Below are positions 47,653 to 57,277 of a DNA stretch of 64,000 nt, piece by piece. Origin of the DNA: Pseudomonas triticicola (GTDB taxonomy: Bacteria > Pseudomonadota > Gammaproteobacteria > Pseudomonadales > Pseudomonadaceae). The DNA lies in assembly GCF_019145375.1 (NCBI RefSeq), contig NZ_JAHSTX010000002.1, positions 252,001 to 316,000 of the forward strand, in the 5' to 3' direction. The translations under genes were made by a program, and so were the position numbers. The notes beneath the pieces were generated by a model. It saw nothing but the letters and a program-made list of their open reading frames with translations. It had not been told where the DNA came from and did not search any database. Every line of letters begins with the position of its first letter. Position 1 is the first letter of the stretch.

Positions 47653-47683
47653 GCTGTTGGCTGAGGGATCCTCAGCCAACAGC
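47653..47683. promoter_or_regulatory. Perfect 14-bp dyad between exaC and eatR
   Basis: GCTGTTGGCTGAGG, a GAT centre and CCTCAGCCAACAGC. Could be an activator site or a hairpin in the eatR leader; no T run follows, so not a plain terminator. Confidence 0.55.
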
Positions 47684-47690
47684 AATACCT

Positions 47691-47773
47691 GTAGGAGCTG
47701 CCGAAGGCTGCGATCTTTTGATTTTGTTTTTCAAGATCAAGATCAAGAGATCGCAGCCTGCGGCAACTCCTAC
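47691..47773. repeat. REP pair, family B
   Basis: GTAGGAGCTGCCGAAGGCTG and its inverted partner, slightly diverged (GCCTGCGGCAACTCCTAC), 38 bp before the eatR start. Confidence 0.88.
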
Positions 47774-47811
47774 ATGGGATTGCGTCGACCTCTCGGGGAG
47801 AACAATAAGAA

Positions 47812-49725
47812 ATGCACGACAACCATTTGAGTCGCCATGCCCGCCAGGTTCTCACCGTCACCCAGGGCAAACCGCACCTGCACGGCCCCGGCGCCGATCC
47901 ATCGATCGCCCGTTCGTGGCTGCGTTGCCTTGAGGACTATCACCTCGATCCTTCTGTGACCATGGCGCCGACCGTGCTTGAGCATGGCCGGGTGCTGGAA
48001 AGTCGCGAACGTCTGCAACAAGTGCTGCAAATCGCCGGCACCGAGATGAGCAGCCTGCATCAGCAACTGTCCGGCGCCGGCCATGCGGTGCTGCTGACTG
48101 ATGCGCGCGGTGTGATCCTCAACTGCGTCACCGCGCCGGCCGAGCGCAAGATTTTCGAACGCGCCGGGCTCTGGCTCGGCGCCGACTGGAGCGAAGCCTG
48201 CGAAGGCACCAACGGCATCGGCACCTGCCTGGTCGAGCGCCAGGCGCTGACCATTCATCAAGACGAACACTTTCGCGGCCGCCACACCGGCCTGACCTGC
48301 TCGGCGAGCCCGGTGTTCGACCCGCATGGCGAATTGCTCGCTGTGCTTGATGTGTCTTCGGCGCGCCATGACGTTTCGCGCCAGAGCCAGTTCCACACCA
48401 TGGCGCTGGTCAATCTGTCGGCGAAGATGATCGAGAGTTGCTACTTCCTGCGCTGCTTCGATAACCAATGGTTGCTGCGTTTTCATCTGCAGGCCGAGTC
48501 GGTCGGGCTGTTCAGCGAAGGCTTGCTGGCGTTTGACGGGGAAGGGCGGATCAGCGCAGTCAACCAGAGCGCGTTGAACCTGCTCGGGCATATTCGCGGT
48601 GGTTTGCTCGGTAAACCGGTAGAAGCGTTTTTCGATTGTTCGCTGGATGACCTGCTAGGGCGGGCGAGTGCCAACGCCAGCGCCAGTTGGCCGCTGCGCA
48701 CCCGTGATGGCCGGCATCTGTTCGCGGTGTTGCGCGGCGAATCGCGCAAGCCGACAGCCATTGTTCCAACGCCAATCGCTGCTCCAGCGCCACGCCTGTC
48801 CGGCATCTGCCTCGGCGATGAAGCGTTGCAGGCGGAATTTCGCAAAGCCCTGCGCGTGTTCGAGCGCGACGTGCCGCTGTTGATCAACGGCGAAACCGGC
48901 TCGGGCAAGGAGGCGTTCGCCAAGGCTGTGCACCAGGCGAGCCAGCGCTCCGGTAACGCCTTCGTCGCGCTCAATTGCGCGGCCATTCCGGAAAGCCTGA
49001 TCGAGAGCGAACTGTTCGGCTATCGCGGCGGCAGCTTCACCGGCGCGCGCAAGGACGGCATGCGCGGCAAGCTGCAACAGGCCGATGGCGGCACCTTGTT
49101 CCTCGACGAAATTGGCGACATGCCACTGGCGTTGCAAACGCGCTTGCTGCGAGTGCTGGAAGATCGGCAAGTGGTGCCGATTGGCGGCGAGCCGCAAGCG
49201 GTGGACGTGCGGATCATCAGTGCGACGCACCGCAATTTGCTCGAACGAGTCGCGGACGGCAGTTTCCGTGAAGACCTGTATTACCGCTTGAACGGGCTGG
49301 AAGTGGCGTTGCCGGCATTGCGTGAGCGCAGCGATAAATCGCAGTTGCTGGATTTTCTCCTGGCCGAGGAGGCCGGAGGCGAAACGATTCTGATCGACGA
49401 ACCGGCGCGGCAGGCGCTGCTGGCGTTCAATTGGCCGGGAAATGTTCGGCAGTTGCGCAATGTCCTGCGCACGCTGGCGGCGTTGTGTGATGGCGGGCGG
49501 GTCGGCGTTGAGGATTTGCCGGTGATGATTCGGCAGGCGCGACCGGCGGCTGCGCCTGCGCAGATTGCCGCGCAGCCATTGGACGACGCCGAGCGTGTCG
49601 CATTGCTCAATGCGCTTGAGCAGACGCGCTGGCATATGACCCATACCGCGCAGCAACTTGGCGTAAGCCGCAACACCCTTTATAGAAAACTGCGTAAACA
49701 CGGAATTGAGCGGCGTGTCAGCTGA
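47812..49725 (+). CDS. eatR: Sigma-54-dependent activator EatR (AcoR family)
   Basis: A 637-aa enhancer-binding protein: N-terminal GAF region (about 60-205, with EACEGTNGIGTCL), a PAS-like segment (about 230-310), an AAA+ domain with Walker A GETGSGKE (360-367), Walker B LFLDEIGD, and a C-terminal Fis-type helix-turn-helix (MTHTAQQLGVSRNTLYRKL). The GAFTGA loop that contacts sigma-54 reads GSFTGA (407-412). The AcoR/EatR type of activator, next to exaC and eut genes as in PA4021-PA4025, marks it as the ethanolamine regulator. Confidence 0.9.
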   Translation: MHDNHLSRHARQVLTVTQGKPHLHGPGADPSIARSWLRCLEDYHLDPSVTMAPTVLEHGRVLESRERLQQVLQIAGTEMSSLHQQLSGAGHAVLLTDARGVILNCVTAPAERKIFERAGLWLGADWSEACEGTNGIGTCLVERQALTIHQDEHFRGRHTGLTCSASPVFDPHGELLAVLDVSSARHDVSRQSQFHTMALVNLSAKMIESCYFLRCFDNQWLLRFHLQAESVGLFSEGLLAFDGEGRISAVNQSALNLLGHIRGGLLGKPVEAFFDCSLDDLLGRASANASASWPLRTRDGRHLFAVLRGESRKPTAIVPTPIAAPAPRLSGICLGDEALQAEFRKALRVFERDVPLLINGETGSGKEAFAKAVHQASQRSGNAFVALNCAAIPESLIESELFGYRGGSFTGARKDGMRGKLQQADGGTLFLDEIGDMPLALQTRLLRVLEDRQVVPIGGEPQAVDVRIISATHRNLLERVADGSFREDLYYRLNGLEVALPALRERSDKSQLLDFLLAEEAGGETILIDEPARQALLAFNWPGNVRQLRNVLRTLAALCDGGRVGVEDLPVMIRQARPAAAPAQIAAQPLDDAERVALLNALEQTRWHMTHTAQQLGVSRNTLYRKLRKHGIERRVS

Positions 49726-49728
49726 AAG

Positions 49729-49875
49729 CCCTCACCCTAACCCTCTCCCAGAGGGAGAGGGGACTGACCGAGGTGTTTTGGCGATTTACGCCGACCTGAA
49801 ATATCGAGCCGAACTCAGGATTTGAAGCGACCGAGATCGGCTCCCTCTCCCCCGGGAGAGGGCTGGGGTGAGGGG
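49729..49875. repeat. Palindromic repeat pair, family C
   Basis: CCCTCACCCTAACCCTCTCC and the inverted copy ending GGCTGGGGTGAGGGG, the same arrangement as 3475-3623, between eatR and mpl. Confidence 0.87.
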
Positions 49876-49990
49876 CTGCGGTCTAAAGCCGTGCGCAGAT
49901 GTAGCCGCCAACCCGTCTCCATCCTTCAGCTAAAGAGTGCCATTTCCCCCTCCCTACGCTAACCTGCGGCCATGTTTTACGAGGTCGACT

Positions 49991-51340
49991 ATGCACATTC
50001 ATATTCTGGGTATCTGCGGGACTTTCATGGGCTCGATGGCGGTGTTGGCCAAAGAGCTGGGCCATCACGTGACGGGCTCCGACGCCAACGTCTATCCGCC
50101 GATGAGCACGCAGCTCGAGGCCCAGGGCATTCAGCTGACGCAGGGTTATGACCCGGCACAGCTCGATCCGGCGCCGGATCTGGTGGTGATCGGTAATGCC
50201 ATGTCCCGTGGCAACCCGGCGGTGGAATATGTGTTGAACAAAGGCCTGCCGTACGTCTCCGGCCCGCAGTGGCTGGCTGACCACGTGCTGCAAGGTCGCT
50301 GGGTATTGGCCGTGGCCGGTACGCATGGCAAAACCACCACCAGCAGCATGCTTGCCTGGGTGCTGGAACATGCCGGCATGAGCCCGGGTTTCCTGATTGG
50401 CGGCGTGCCGCAGAATTTCTCGGTGTCGGCACGCCTGGGCGATACGCCGTTCTTTGTGATCGAGGCTGACGAATACGACAGCGCGTTCTTCGACAAGCGC
50501 TCGAAGTTCGTCCACTACCGTCCGCGCACTGCGATCCTCAACAACCTTGAGTTCGACCACGCCGACATCTTCCCTGATCTACCAGCAATCGAGCGTCAGT
50601 TTCATCACTTGGTGCGCACCATTCCGAGCGAGGGTCTGGTCATCCACCCGACCACCGAGCCAGCGTTGCAGCGCGTGATCGAGATGGGCTGCTGGACCCC
50701 GGTGCAAACCACCGGTGCCGGCGGTCAGTGGCAGGTCAAGCTGCTTAGCGAGGACGGCTCGGCGTTCGAAGTGATGTTCGAAGGCGTGTCCCAGGGCACC
50801 GTCGAGTGGGAGTTGACCGGTCAACACAACGTCGCCAACGCCTTGGCTGCTCTGGCCGCCGCTCGTCACGTTGGCGTAGTGCCGTCGATGGGTATCGCCG
50901 GGTTGAGCGCGTTCAAGAACGTCAAACGGCGTATGGAGAAAGTCGCCGAGGTGCGCGGCATCACCATTTACGACGACTTCGCTCATCACCCGACCGCCAT
51001 CGCTACCACCCTCGACGGCCTGCGCAAACGCATCGGCGACGCGCCACTGATTGCGATCATCGAGCCGCGCTCCAATTCGATGAAGCTCGGCGCCCACCGT
51101 GACGGTTTGCCCGACAGTGTGGCCGATGCCGATCAAGTGATCTGGTATGCCCCGGCCAACCTCGGCTGGGACCTCGGCGCCACCGCAGCGTTATGCACCG
51201 TGCCGTCGATTGTCAGCGATTCCCTGGAAGGCATCATCGAACGCGTGAAGAGCCAGGCACAGCCCGGCACTCACGTGGTGATCATGAGCAACGGCGGCTT
51301 CGGTGGCCTGCACGGCAAGCTTGCCGAGGCGCTGCAATGA
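49991..51340 (+). CDS. mpl: Murein peptide ligase Mpl
   Basis: A 449-aa Mur-family ligase that joins recycled tripeptide to UDP-MurNAc. The N-terminus [20 protein letters not shown]-binding [32 protein letters not shown] and [15 protein letters not shown] match Mpl rather than MurC. The start at 49991 begins at the Rossmann glycine motif; the frame upstream is not coding-like. Coupled to ubiX (ATGA). Confidence 0.95.
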   Translation: MHIHILGICGTFMGSMAVLAKELGHHVTGSDANVYPPMSTQLEAQGIQLTQGYDPAQLDPAPDLVVIGNAMSRGNPAVEYVLNKGLPYVSGPQWLADHVLQGRWVLAVAGTHGKTTTSSMLAWVLEHAGMSPGFLIGGVPQNFSVSARLGDTPFFVIEADEYDSAFFDKRSKFVHYRPRTAILNNLEFDHADIFPDLPAIERQFHHLVRTIPSEGLVIHPTTEPALQRVIEMGCWTPVQTTGAGGQWQVKLLSEDGSAFEVMFEGVSQGTVEWELTGQHNVANALAALAAARHVGVVPSMGIAGLSAFKNVKRRMEKVAEVRGITIYDDFAHHPTAIATTLDGLRKRIGDAPLIAIIEPRSNSMKLGAHRDGLPDSVADADQVIWYAPANLGWDLGATAALCTVPSIVSDSLEGIIERVKSQAQPGTHVVIMSNGGFGGLHGKLAEALQ

Positions 51341-51984
51341 ATACTTTTTCCCAGGCCGGCGGTCCGGAACGCATCACCCTGGCGATGACCGGCGCTTCGG
51401 GCGCGCAGTACGGTTTGCGCCTGCTCGATTGCCTGGTGCGCGAGGATCGCGAAGTGCACTTCCTGATCTCCAAGGCCGCGCAACTGGTGATGGCCACCGA
51501 GACCGACGTGTCCCTGCCGAACAAACCGCAGATGATGCAGGCCTTTCTGACCGAATACACCGGCGCGGCTGCCGGGCAGATTCGCGTGTATGGCAAGGAA
51601 GACTGGATGTCGCCGGTGGCTTCGGGCTCCGGCGCGCCAGCAGCCATGGTGGTGGTGCCGTGTTCGACCGGCACGCTGTCGGCGATTGCCACCGGCGCCT
51701 GCAACAACCTGATCGAACGCGCGGCGGACGTCACCCTGAAAGAGCGCCGCCAGTTGATTCTGGTGCCGCGCGAGGCGCCGTACTCGAGCATTCATCTGGA
51801 GCACATGCTCAAGCTGTCGAATCTGGGCGTGACGATTCTGCCGGCCTCGCCGGGCTTCTATCACCAGCCGCAGACCATCGATGATCTGATCGACTTCGTT
51901 GTGGCGCGGATCCTCAATCTGCTCGGCATCCCGCAGGACATGCTGCCGCGTTGGGGCGAGCATCACCTGAGCAGCGATGAATAA
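51337..51984 (+). CDS. ubiX: Flavin prenyltransferase UbiX
   Basis: A 215-aa enzyme making prenylated FMN, the cofactor of UbiD in ubiquinone synthesis. Motifs [46 protein letters not shown] and [21 protein letters not shown] match the family; length is normal. The start overlaps mpl's stop by 4 bp and its end overlaps the next lipoprotein gene by 8 bp. Confidence 0.96.
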   Translation: MNTFSQAGGPERITLAMTGASGAQYGLRLLDCLVREDREVHFLISKAAQLVMATETDVSLPNKPQMMQAFLTEYTGAAAGQIRVYGKEDWMSPVASGSGAPAAMVVVPCSTGTLSAIATGACNNLIERAADVTLKERRQLILVPREAPYSSIHLEHMLKLSNLGVTILPASPGFYHQPQTIDDLIDFVVARILNLLGIPQDMLPRWGEHHLSSDE

Positions 51985-52261
51985 GCTGCTGGTGCTTGTG
52001 CTGGCGCTGCAATTGGCTGGATGCGCTACCGTGCGCACGCTGGATGCGGCCAAACCCGGCGCACCGGTGGTGTACGCCGGGACGCGGCTGGATTTGTATG
52101 CGTTGAACGGCGGCTGCTGTGCGATGGACCGGTTCGGTGCCGAAGCGCCGAGCTATCCGGGCGTGGACCTGCCGGCCAGTGCGCTGCTCGATACGCTGTT
52201 GTTGCCGTTGTCGTTGCTCACCGTGATTGGCGTGGGCTTTCAGGCGACTGGTGGATTGTAA
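51977..52261 (+). CDS. YceK/YidQ-like small lipoprotein
   Basis: A 94-aa lipoprotein precursor with signal [16 protein letters not shown] (lipobox LAGC), then [16 protein letters not shown] and [18 protein letters not shown], the pattern of YceK/YidQ family (DUF1375) lipoproteins. Overlaps ubiX by 8 bp, so co-translated. Function unknown. Confidence 0.78.
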   Translation: MNKLLVLVLALQLAGCATVRTLDAAKPGAPVVYAGTRLDLYALNGGCCAMDRFGAEAPSYPGVDLPASALLDTLLLPLSLLTVIGVGFQATGGL

Positions 52262-52265
52262 AGGT

Positions 52266-52343
52266 CAAAAGATCGCAGCCTTCGGCAGCTCCTACAGGGG
52301 AATGGGGTCTTCTGTAGGAGCTGCCGAAGGCTGCGATCTTTTG
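52266..52343. repeat. REP pair, family B
   Basis: CAAAAGATCGCAGCCTTCGG...CTCCTAC and its perfect mirror, 18 bp apart, filling the gap between convergent genes. Confidence 0.9.
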
Positions 52344-52361
52344 GTTCTGAAAGTCCCGGAG

Positions 52362-53003
52362 TTATTTGCCTAACTTTCGCAGCTCATCCGACTCGATCAC
52401 TCGCACCCCATCCTGTTCTTCCAGCGCCAGGCGCCACATCGCTCGCGCCAACTGGCACGCTTCGATGCCGTGGTATTTGCCCGGAATCAGCTTCGACAAC
52501 GGCCCGGCCAGTTGCTCGACCAGACGCGGTTCGGTGCGTTCGCCGAGTAACAGCGAAGGTCGGCAAATGGTCAGCTGCGGCCAGTTCTGCGCGCGCAGGG
52601 CCTGTTCCATCTCGCCTTTGACCCGGTTGTAGAACACTGAGGAATTCGGATCGGCGCCGATTGCGCTGATCACGATCAGGTGCCGCGCGCCCATCTCCCG
52701 GGCGCGCTTGGCGAACGCCACGACCATGTCCAGATCCACTGCGCGAAAAGCTTCTTCGGAGCCGGCCTGTTTGATCGTGGTGCCGAGGCAGCAGTAGGCG
52801 ATATCGACCCGGCCACTGAGCTGCGGCAGAAACGCCTGCGGGTCGCCGACCGGGTTTTCCAGATGCGGATGCTCGGCCAGCGGCCGGCGTGAAGGGGCGA
52901 GGACACGGGTAATCGTTGGCTCGTTGAGCAAACGGTCGAGCAGATGTTCACCGGTCAGTCCGGTGGCTCCGGCAAGCAATACGTGCTGAGGCGTCAAGTA
53001 CAT
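52362..53003 (-). CDS. NAD(P)-binding SDR-like oxidoreductase
   Basis: A 213-aa atypical SDR with [19 protein letters not shown] (NADP motif near residue 8), [11 protein letters not shown] and [25 protein letters not shown], similar to YwnB/HTATIP2-like proteins. No substrate can be named. Convergent with the lipoprotein gene, 27 bp after the MORN protein. Confidence 0.8.
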   Translation of the reverse strand: MYLTPQHVLLAGATGLTGEHLLDRLLNEPTITRVLAPSRRPLAEHPHLENPVGDPQAFLPQLSGRVDIAYCCLGTTIKQAGSEEAFRAVDLDMVVAFAKRAREMGARHLIVISAIGADPNSSVFYNRVKGEMEQALRAQNWPQLTICRPSLLLGERTEPRLVEQLAGPLSKLIPGKYHGIEACQLARAMWRLALEEQDGVRVIESDELRKLGK

Positions 53004-53030
53004 AGTGTCTCTCCCTTGATACTGTTCAGC

Positions 53031-54758
53031 TTAGTTGCCTTTTTTCGCCGCGTCGTTCAATGCGCTGCTTTGCAACGCTTTGCGCGCTTGCTGTTTACGC
53101 AGCAGTTGCCAGTGCGACAGCACGGTTTTCGGCGCCCAGATCTGCGGCTCCGAGGCTTCGAAGCCGTCGGCCAGTTCACGTTCGGCGACGGTGGCCTTGG
53201 CCAGTTTGAATGCCTGTTCCAGATCATCAGTCTGGTTCAGCGCCTGGGCGAACAGCGCGTCGCCAAAGTAAGTGAAGTTGGCTTCTTCCGAGCAACCGAA
53301 CGACACCCGATCGGCGCGCGAGGCGGTCATGATCAGCGTGCGTTCGTCTTTCAGCGCCGGGATGAAACCGCCGGAATAGCACGAGGAAATCACGATGACC
53401 TTGTCGCGATGCTTCAGCGGCGCGAGCACGGCGGCGAGTTCATCGGCCGGCAGATCGGCCAGTTCCATGCGCGGCTGATCGAGCACCAGTTCATGCTCGG
53501 CGGTGCCGTGGCTGGTCAGATAAATGAACAGCAGATCTTCCGGCCCGCTGCGTTCGGCGAGGGCTTGCGCGGCGCGGCGCAGATTTTCGCGGGTGGCCAT
53601 CGGCCGGTCACCGAGATGATCGCGATGATTGACCAGACGAATCTGGCCGAAGGCGCCGAAGCGCGTGTTGAGCATGTTGGCGACGTAGTCGGATTCACGC
53701 AGGAACACGCTTTGCTTGCCGTCGCCGCCGAGGGTCAGGGTGTACAACTCGACTGCCGGAGTCGAAGCGGGAATCGCCGCCAGTGCGTCGTCCAGCAACC
53801 GGCCTTGGGCGAGCAAACCGAGCTCGAGGGTGTCGGGGAGCAATTTGCCGTCGGCGTCGCGCACGCGTTGGCCGTTGATCCAGGTGCCGCTGAGCACGCT
53901 GCCATCGGTCAGCACCAAAGTACCGCGTCCTGAATAGCTGTCGTTGTCGAAGCCGCCGATGTAGAAGCTGCCATCGGCCAGGTTCAAACGGCCCTGACCG
54001 GTGAAGCGCCAGTCATTGAATACACCGATGTAATGGCTGCCATCAGCACCAATCAGTTCGCCCTTGCCGGTCAGCGCGCCTTCCTTGAACTGGCCGAGCC
54101 AGACGTCGCCGTCGGCGTTCTCGTAGCGGCCCTTGCCGTGCAGTTGATTGTTCTTGAAGCCGCCGACGTAGATATCGCCGTCGGAGCTGTTGTAGGTGCC
54201 GTTGCCTTCCAGTTGACCGTTGACGAAATGCCCGCTGAACGAATTGCCGCTGGCATCGCCGCGCTGGCCTTCGCCGTTGGGTTTGCCGTGGGCGAACTGG
54301 CCTTGATAGGAGCTGCCGTCGTCCATTTCCAGACGGCCGAGGCCGGAATACTGGTCAGCCTTGAACTCGCCGCGATAGGTCATGCCGTTTTCTTTCAGCG
54401 TGCCTTCGCCGTCACGCCGGCCCTGCTTGAAGCCACCGGTGTAACTGCTGGCATTGGTGCTCAGGCTGCCCTGACCATCAAACAGCCCTTGCTGAAACTG
54501 GCCGCGATAGACCTCGCCGTTGCTGCCATGCCATTCGCCTTGCCCGTGCCACTGACCCTTGTCGAACTCCCCGGCGTACCAGCTGCCGTTGGGGTAGTCG
54601 ACGCGGCCCTGACCCTGCAGCAAGCCGTCGACCAGTTCACCGCGATAGCGACCGCCATCGGGCAGGCGCGCATCCGGCGGCAACAGCGATTCGCCGTCGC
54701 CGCAAGCGGTGAGCATCAGGGTCAGGGCAAGGGGTGCAAGTCGAGCGATTGAGCGCAT
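53031..54758 (-). CDS. MORN-repeat lipoprotein with C13/caspase-like protease domain
   Basis: A 575-aa lipoprotein: signal with lipobox LTAC-GDG (Cys19), then eleven MORN repeats (about 35-300, each about 22-23 residues such as GSSYQGQFAHGKPNGEGQ) and a final partial one. The C-terminal half (about 335-545) has the clan CD layout: catalytic His417 in YLTSHGTAE and Cys460 in VISSCYSGGF. This is the C13 (legumain)/caspase-like fold. Likely anchored in the envelope facing the periplasm, with the repeats binding a membrane or partner. No target is known to me. Confidence 0.9.
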   Translation of the reverse strand: MRSIARLAPLALTLMLTACGDGESLLPPDARLPDGGRYRGELVDGLLQGQGRVDYPNGSWYAGEFDKGQWHGQGEWHGSNGEVYRGQFQQGLFDGQGSLSTNASSYTGGFKQGRRDGEGTLKENGMTYRGEFKADQYSGLGRLEMDDGSSYQGQFAHGKPNGEGQRGDASGNSFSGHFVNGQLEGNGTYNSSDGDIYVGGFKNNQLHGKGRYENADGDVWLGQFKEGALTGKGELIGADGSHYIGVFNDWRFTGQGRLNLADGSFYIGGFDNDSYSGRGTLVLTDGSVLSGTWINGQRVRDADGKLLPDTLELGLLAQGRLLDDALAAIPASTPAVELYTLTLGGDGKQSVFLRESDYVANMLNTRFGAFGQIRLVNHRDHLGDRPMATRENLRRAAQALAERSGPEDLLFIYLTSHGTAEHELVLDQPRMELADLPADELAAVLAPLKHRDKVIVISSCYSGGFIPALKDERTLIMTASRADRVSFGCSEEANFTYFGDALFAQALNQTDDLEQAFKLAKATVAERELADGFEASEPQIWAPKTVLSHWQLLRKQQARKALQSSALNDAAKKGN

Positions 54759-54860
54759 AGCGGGATCCGGGCAATTAGGCGACCGAGTATGCCGCAGCTA
54801 TGCGTCGCATATATACAGACGTGACGCGAAACAGCGTGCGCTGCTTCGCATCCGGGATGA

Positions 54861-55316
54861 TCAGACGAAGCAGAGTGACAGCGGCTCGGCGATGTAGGCC
54901 GGTTTGTCCGAGCCTTCTATCTCCAGTGTCGCGGTAGCCTTGAGCAACCACTGGCCGGGTTTTTTCTCGGTGACTTCGACCATGTCGACCTTCAGTCGGA
55001 CTTTCGAGTTGACCTTGACCGGCTGGATGAAACGCACGCTGTCCAAGCCATAGTTGACGACCATCTTCACGCCTTCGGGCAGCACGAGGATGTCTTCCAT
55101 CAGTTTCGGCATCAGCGACAGCGACAGGAAACCATGGGCAATCGTGCTGCCAAACGGCGTTTGCGCAGCCTTGACCGGATCGACGTGAATGAACTGAAAA
55201 TCACCGGTGGCTTCGGCGAACAGGTTGATGCGCTCCTGATCGATGGTGAGCCATTCGGAACGTCCAAGTTCCTTGCCGACATAATCTTTGAGCTCTGCAA
55301 CGGGAACATAGGGCAT
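54861..55316 (-). CDS. MaoC-family hydratase
   Basis: A 151-aa hot-dog-fold protein with the (R)-specific enoyl-CoA hydratase motif FAEATGDFQFIHVDPVKAAQTPFGSTIAHGFL (about residues 33-64; Asp and His catalytic). The length matches single-domain MaoC proteins. AGGAGAGTC precedes the ATG at 55316. Role may lie in fatty acid or polyhydroxyalkanoate metabolism; no context confirms it. Confidence 0.88.
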   Translation of the reverse strand: MPYVPVAELKDYVGKELGRSEWLTIDQERINLFAEATGDFQFIHVDPVKAAQTPFGSTIAHGFLSLSLMPKLMEDILVLPEGVKMVVNYGLDSVRFIQPVKVNSKVRLKVDMVEVTEKKPGQWLLKATATLEIEGSDKPAYIAEPLSLCFV

Positions 55317-55510
55317 TGAGACTCTCCTTGGGTTCATCGGTTTTATAGTTTTTCAGGGGGCGGATTTGACCGGCCTGCGAACCACTGTAGATCATCATGG
55401 CGATTTGCTCAGGTCAACCGACCATGCTTTTGGCGAATGCCGGTCCATAGCGCCGGCATGCTTATAATGCCGAGCCCCTGCTGGCTGAAAATGTAAGACG
55501 GAGATGTCGG

Positions 55511-55873
55511 ATGTTGTTACGTGGCCTGACCCTGCTGGTGCTGTTCCAATTGCTTGGCACCGCGCTCAATCATTTGCTGTTGCCGATATTGCCGGGGCCG
55601 ATCATCGGGCTGCTGCTGTTGCTGGTGTTCCTGATCATTCGCGGTGAAGTCGGCGAGCCGTTGAATCAGGCAGCAGGCAGTCTGCTGCGTTATCTGCCGT
55701 TGCTGCTGGTGCCGCCGGCAGTGGGCGTGATGGTGTATGCCACGGCGATTGCTGCGGATTTCTGGGCGATTGTCGGCGCGCTGGTGGTTTCGCTGATTCT
55801 GTCGATGGCCTTTGCCGGCGTGCTCATGCAGCGGCTGGTCAAACGTCACGCGCCGCCGGCGGAGGAGTCCTGA
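55511..55873 (+). CDS. LrgA/CidA-family holin-like protein
   Basis: A 120-aa membrane protein with four hydrophobic helices, starting LRGLTLLVLFQLLGTALNHLLLPILPGPIIGLLLLL, the typical CidA/LrgA segment including PGPIIG. It shares a TGATG overlap with the LrgB gene. The pair influences murein hydrolase activity and metabolite export in studied bacteria. Its promoter is in the 190-bp gap upstream, which holds no gene. Confidence 0.88.
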   Translation: MLLRGLTLLVLFQLLGTALNHLLLPILPGPIIGLLLLLVFLIIRGEVGEPLNQAAGSLLRYLPLLLVPPAVGVMVYATAIAADFWAIVGALVVSLILSMAFAGVLMQRLVKRHAPPAEES

Positions 55874-56589
55874 TGCTGTTTGACTGGCAAGGCGCGTGGG
55901 CGTCGGTGATTCATCATCCGCTGTTCGGCATTGGCATCACCCTCGGCGCCTATCAACTGGTGCTGGCGGCGTTCGAGAAAACCCGCTGGATCTTTCTGCA
56001 ACCGGTGCTGGTCTCCATGTTGTTGGTGATCGGTGTGCTGGTCGGCTGCGGCCTGACCTACGCGGAGTACCGCAAGAGCACCGAGATCCTCAGCATTCTG
56101 CTGGGGCCGGCCACGGTGGCGCTGGCGGTGCCGCTGTATTTGAATCTGCGGCGCATTCGCCAATTGTTCTGGCCGATTTTTACTACGCTGGTGATAGGCG
56201 GGGTGGTCGCAACGGGCATGGGCGTGGCGCTGGGCTGGTGGTTCGGTGCCGATCACATGATCCTGATGACCATGGCGCCGAAATCGGTGACCTCGCCGAT
56301 CGCCATGCTGGTCGCCGAGCAGATCGGCGGCGTGGCGGCGCTGGCCGCGGTGTTCGTGCTGATCACCGGGGTGATTGGCGCGATCTTCGGCCCGGCGCTG
56401 CTGACCCGCCTCGGCGTGCACAGCCCCGAAGCGCGCGGCATGGCGCTGGGCATGACCGCTCATGCGGTCGGCACGGCGGTGGCGATGCAGGAAAACGACG
56501 AGTGCGGCGCGTTCGCCGCGCTGGCGATGAGTCTGATGGGCGTGGCCACGGCGGTGTTCCTGCCGTTGGCGGTGTCGATGGTGGTGTAA
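55873..56589 (+). CDS. LrgB/CidB-family membrane protein
   Basis: A 238-aa polytopic protein with the LrgB signatures LLGPATVALAVPLY, APKSVTSPIAMLVAEQIGG and HAVGTAVAMQE. Partner of the LrgA-like protein before it. Possibly a metabolite exporter as shown for the plant homologue. Confidence 0.9.
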   Translation: MLFDWQGAWASVIHHPLFGIGITLGAYQLVLAAFEKTRWIFLQPVLVSMLLVIGVLVGCGLTYAEYRKSTEILSILLGPATVALAVPLYLNLRRIRQLFWPIFTTLVIGGVVATGMGVALGWWFGADHMILMTMAPKSVTSPIAMLVAEQIGGVAALAAVFVLITGVIGAIFGPALLTRLGVHSPEARGMALGMTAHAVGTAVAMQENDECGAFAALAMSLMGVATAVFLPLAVSMVV

Positions 56590-56593
56590 GGAT

Positions 56594-57190
56594 ATGTCTA
56601 TGAGTCTGCCGCTTTTCCCGCTGAATACGGTGCTGTTCCCCGGCTGCAACCTCGATCTGCAGATCTTCGAGGCGCGCTACCTCGACATGATCGGCCGCTG
56701 CATGAAGCAGGGCGTCGGTTTCGGTGTGGTGTGCATCCTTGAGGGCAGCGAAGTCGGTGTGGCACCAGAAGGTTTCGCAATGGTCGGCTGCGAGGCGCGG
56801 ATCACCGATTTCGAGCAACAGGACAACGGCCTGCTCGGCATTCGCGTGCAAGGCGGACGGCGCTTCACTGTGCTGCGCACCGAAGTGCAGCGCGATCAAC
56901 TGATTCTGGCCGACGTCGAGTGGCTGGACGATGAGCCCGAGCAACCGTTGCAGGACGAGGACGCCGACCTGGTCGCGCTGCTCAAGGCGCTGGCCGAACA
57001 CCCGATGGTCGAGGCGTTGAACATGGGCACCGAAGCCGCCGGGCAACAGGCGCTGGCCAATCAGCTTGCCTATCTCTTGCCCTTCGCCGAGGAGGACAAG
57101 ATCGATCTGCTGCAACTCGACGACCCACAGCAACGCCTGGATGCGATCCAGGCATTGCTGGACGAGTTGCAGGGCGAACTGTTCGCCTAG
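56594..57190 (+). CDS. LON substrate-binding domain protein
   Basis: A 198-aa cytoplasmic protein consisting of the Lon N-terminal (PUA-like) domain only: LPLFPLNTVLFPGCNLDLQIFEARYLDMIGRCM is the conserved start, and the protease and ATPase domains are absent. A second ATG at 56600 is possible. Stand-alone LON domains are common in proteobacteria and cyanobacteria; the function is unknown, possibly substrate adaptor. Confidence 0.87.
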   Translation: MSMSLPLFPLNTVLFPGCNLDLQIFEARYLDMIGRCMKQGVGFGVVCILEGSEVGVAPEGFAMVGCEARITDFEQQDNGLLGIRVQGGRRFTVLRTEVQRDQLILADVEWLDDEPEQPLQDEDADLVALLKALAEHPMVEALNMGTEAAGQQALANQLAYLLPFAEEDKIDLLQLDDPQQRLDAIQALLDELQGELFA

Positions 57191-57277
57191 TTTCACTTGC
57201 AAAGCGCATGACTCGAGGCGCAAACGAAGATCAGCGCAGGCCCACCCTGGCACGATGTTGAAACCGGCAGCGCACGG

